DNA from: WFQV01 sp964611145
GTDB taxonomy: Bacteria; Bacteroidota; Ignavibacteria; Ignavibacteriales; Melioribacteraceae
NCBI GenBank assembly: GCA_964611145.1
Contig: CAZSYM010000034.1
Span: forward strand, 1 to 25,620
Direction: 5' to 3'
Length of the DNA: 25,620 bases
The notes beneath the pieces were generated by a model. The model had not been told where the DNA came from and did no database searches. It saw only the letters and a program-made list of their open reading frames with translations. The first letter of the stretch is position 1; every line of letters starts with the position of its first letter. Below are positions 24,067-25,620 of the stretch, piece by piece. Made by a program: the position numbers and the translations under genes.

Positions 24067-24732
24067 GTGCGTGTTCTATTTCTTTCGGCGTTTATCGTAA
24101 TAATAGACCAGATTAGCAAGCTTTGGATTAAGGGTATTTCAATACCCGCTTTAGGAATAAATTGGCACGGACTTCCGCTCGGCAGAAGTTATGACATACT
24201 CGGCTCTTTTTTCCGAATCACCTTCGTTGAAAATCCAGGTATGGCTTTCGGAATAAGCGTTGGCACAAGCTCCAAACTTTTCCTTTCGCTTTTTTCCCTT
24301 TTTGCCTCCATTGCCCTCATTTATTATCTCTACAAAATGCGCCGAAAACCTCTCTTTTACAGAATCTCCCTGGCTCTTATCATTGCCGGTGCCGTAGGGA
24401 ATTTAATAGACCGCGCTTTCTACGGCATCATTTACGGATACGCCCCTCTCTTTTACGGAAAAGTCGTTGATTTTCTCAATTTCGATTTTTTCGATTTCTC
24501 CCTTTTCGGACATTATTACGACCGCTTCCCTATTTTCAACATAGCGGATTCGTCCGTTACCATTGGCGTTGCCTTGCTTCTTATTTATCATTACCTTGCC
24601 GAAAGAAGAGAGCGTAAGGCGGAGCGGGAAGCCGATGAAAATTCGGAAGAAAATATTTCCGAAGAAGAAAACAATATTTCAACCGCATTACCAAAAGCCG
24701 ATGCCAAACCTTACATCCCGAAAGGAAATTAA
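24067..24732 (+). CDS. lspA: Lipoprotein signal peptidase (signal peptidase II)
   Basis: This is an inner-membrane aspartyl protease that cuts prolipoprotein signal peptides before the lipidated Cys. The 221 residues include four TM helices and the family motifs: DQISKLW (14-20), ENPGMAFGI (Asn56), GAVGNLIDRAF (Asn112, catalytic Asp115) and FNIADSSVT (Asn158, catalytic Asp161). A charged tail of about 45 residues after the last helix (RRERKAEREADENSEE and more) is longer than in most LspA. The start is GTG, with AGG 6 bases before it; an ATG at 24062 is out of frame. The two predicted lipoproteins in the T9SS cluster would be its substrates. It follows the DksA-like gene by 7 bases and overlaps rluD. 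Confidence 0.96.
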   Translation: MRVLFLSAFIVIIDQISKLWIKGISIPALGINWHGLPLGRSYDILGSFFRITFVENPGMAFGISVGTSSKLFLSLFSLFASIALIYYLYKMRRKPLFYRISLALIIAGAVGNLIDRAFYGIIYGYAPLFYGKVVDFLNFDFFDFSLFGHYYDRFPIFNIADSSVTIGVALLLIYHYLAERRERKAEREADENSEENISEEENNISTALPKADAKPYIPKGN

Positions 24733-25620
24733 ATTAAAGGTTCAGGAAGGAAAGAAAAAGGAAAGATTAGATATTTACCTCGTTTCCGTCCTTGAACATG
24801 CCACACGAAACCGGGTTCAAAAATTAATCAAAGAAGGCTTGGTACTCGTAAACGGCAAAGTCCAGAAAGCAAATTATCAAATAAATCCCGGCGATGAAAT
24901 TCACGTTTCCATTCCTGTAACTCCCCATCCCTCGGAAAACCTGCCGGAAGACATTCCCTTGGATATTGTTTACGAAGACGAATTTCTTCTTGTGGTAAAT
25001 AAACCGGCGGGAATGGTCGTTCACCCTGCCTTCGGAAATTACACGGGCACATTGGTAAACGCCCTGCTTCACCACACGAAAAACTTAAGCGGGATAAATA
25101 CTCCCGAGCGCCCGGGAATTGTTCACCGTCTTGATAAGGACACCAGCGGTCTCATTCTAATAGCCAAGAACGATTGGACTCATTCTCAACTGGCGAAACA
25201 ATTCTCCGAACATTCGATTGAGCGCGAATACTGGGCGATTTGCTGGGGGAAATTCAAGAATAAAAAAGGAGAAATAATTAAAAACATTGCACGGAGCAAA
25301 AGCGATAGGAAAAAATTTACCGTTAGCGACTCGGAAGGAAAATACGCACACACAATTTACGAAGTGCTCGAGGAATTCGAATTTACCTCTCTCGTAAAAT
25401 TAAATCTCAAAACGGGAAGGACACATCAAATCAGAGTTCATCTTTCTTCCATACATCATCCTGTTTTCGGCGATCCGACCTATGGAGGACGAAAAATCGT
25501 TTACGGCTTGGATTTACCCAAAATAAAAGCGCGCGTAAACAATCTTTTGGAAATAATGCCCCGCCAAGCCCTACATGCAAAAACATTGGGCTTTTTCCAT
25601 CCCGACAAGAAAGAGTTTTT
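24701..25620 (+). CDS. rluD: RluD-family 23S rRNA pseudouridine synthase (3' end outside window)
   Basis: Partial: 306 residues are read before the window ends with no stop. An N-terminal S4 RNA-binding domain (about 15-70; ERLDIYLVSVLEHATRNRVQ, VLVNGKVQKANYQI) precedes the RluA/C/D catalytic domain (about 85 on) with LLVVNKPAGMVVHPA, HRLDKDTSGL (catalytic Asp145, 25133-25135), the KTGRTHQIRVHL motif, and FGDPTYGG. RluD converts uridines of helix 69 in 23S rRNA; RluC or YlyB-type sites are also possible. The only in-frame standard start upstream of the S4 domain is ATG at 24701, which overlaps lspA by 32 bases. The order lspA-rluD matches lspA-ylyB in Bacillus. Confidence 0.92.
   Translation, partial: MPNLTSRKEIKLKVQEGKKKERLDIYLVSVLEHATRNRVQKLIKEGLVLVNGKVQKANYQINPGDEIHVSIPVTPHPSENLPEDIPLDIVYEDEFLLVVNKPAGMVVHPAFGNYTGTLVNALLHHTKNLSGINTPERPGIVHRLDKDTSGLILIAKNDWTHSQLAKQFSEHSIEREYWAICWGKFKNKKGEIIKNIARSKSDRKKFTVSDSEGKYAHTIYEVLEEFEFTSLVKLNLKTGRTHQIRVHLSSIHHPVFGDPTYGGRKIVYGLDLPKIKARVNNLLEIMPRQALHAKTLGFFHPDKKEF

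Noticed and set aside
1..25620. CRISPR array, toxin-antitoxin pair, prophage or insertion sequence
   Set aside because: No regularly spaced repeats, no transposase or phage proteins, and no small gene pairs of that kind were seen on either strand.

Overview
The window looks like a piece of chromosome from a member of the Bacteroidota/Chlorobiota side of the FCB group, most like Ignavibacteria. The reasons are: secreted proteins that end in type IX secretion (T9SS) C-terminal sorting domains (NQNYPNPF / SQNYPNPFNPTT, then GLASG.YFY.L and a basic KKM.LL tail); a PorV/PorQ-family outer-membrane protein; a TonB-dependent receptor with a carboxypeptidase-regulatory-like N-terminus; a type 2 IleRS; and leaders that carry the Bacteroidetes-type -7 motif TAnnTTTG instead of clear sigma70 boxes. 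The lineage is inferred from families and motifs, not from a database comparison.

Left part (1-3400). lpxH (lipid A synthesis) and a class A penicillin-binding protein overlap by 8 bp and form a cell-envelope pair on the + strand. They are followed by tRNA-Leu(CAG) on the + strand and, convergent to it, the small bacterial SRP RNA on the - strand.

Middle part (3422-16495, - strand). Seven genes are packed in one direction: two large secreted proteins (one unrecognised, one built of OB-fold-like domains with a T9SS tail), an intrinsic terminator, a lipoprotein with a C-terminal amidotransferase-like Rossmann domain, a TonB-dependent receptor, a PorV/PorQ-like barrel, an NHL beta-propeller lipoprotein, and a T9SS-exported protein with OB-fold, fibronectin III and two intact phospholipase D (HKD) motifs. 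The set reads as a surface phosphodiesterase/binding/uptake system with its own secretion accessory protein. It is the most interesting unexplained system in the window.

Right part (16676-25620). An AT-rich EamA-type transporter gene (- strand) is divergent from a long + strand run: yggS, divIVA, purine nucleoside phosphorylase, a four-TM coiled-coil protein, ileS, a DksA/TraR zinc-finger protein, lspA and rluD (cut by the window end). Apart from the two inserted genes this is the order of the Bacillus ylmE...divIVA-ileS-ylyA-lspA-ylyB region, unexpected in an FCB genome. The IleRS carries GIHH instead of HIGH, the signature exchange linked in IleRS2 enzymes to very high mupirocin resistance. 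The DksA-like protein has a rearranged zinc finger.

No CRISPR array, insertion sequence, phage gene, rRNA or origin was seen. The only gene-free stretch over 300 bases (3071-3437) holds the two RNA genes and their signals.
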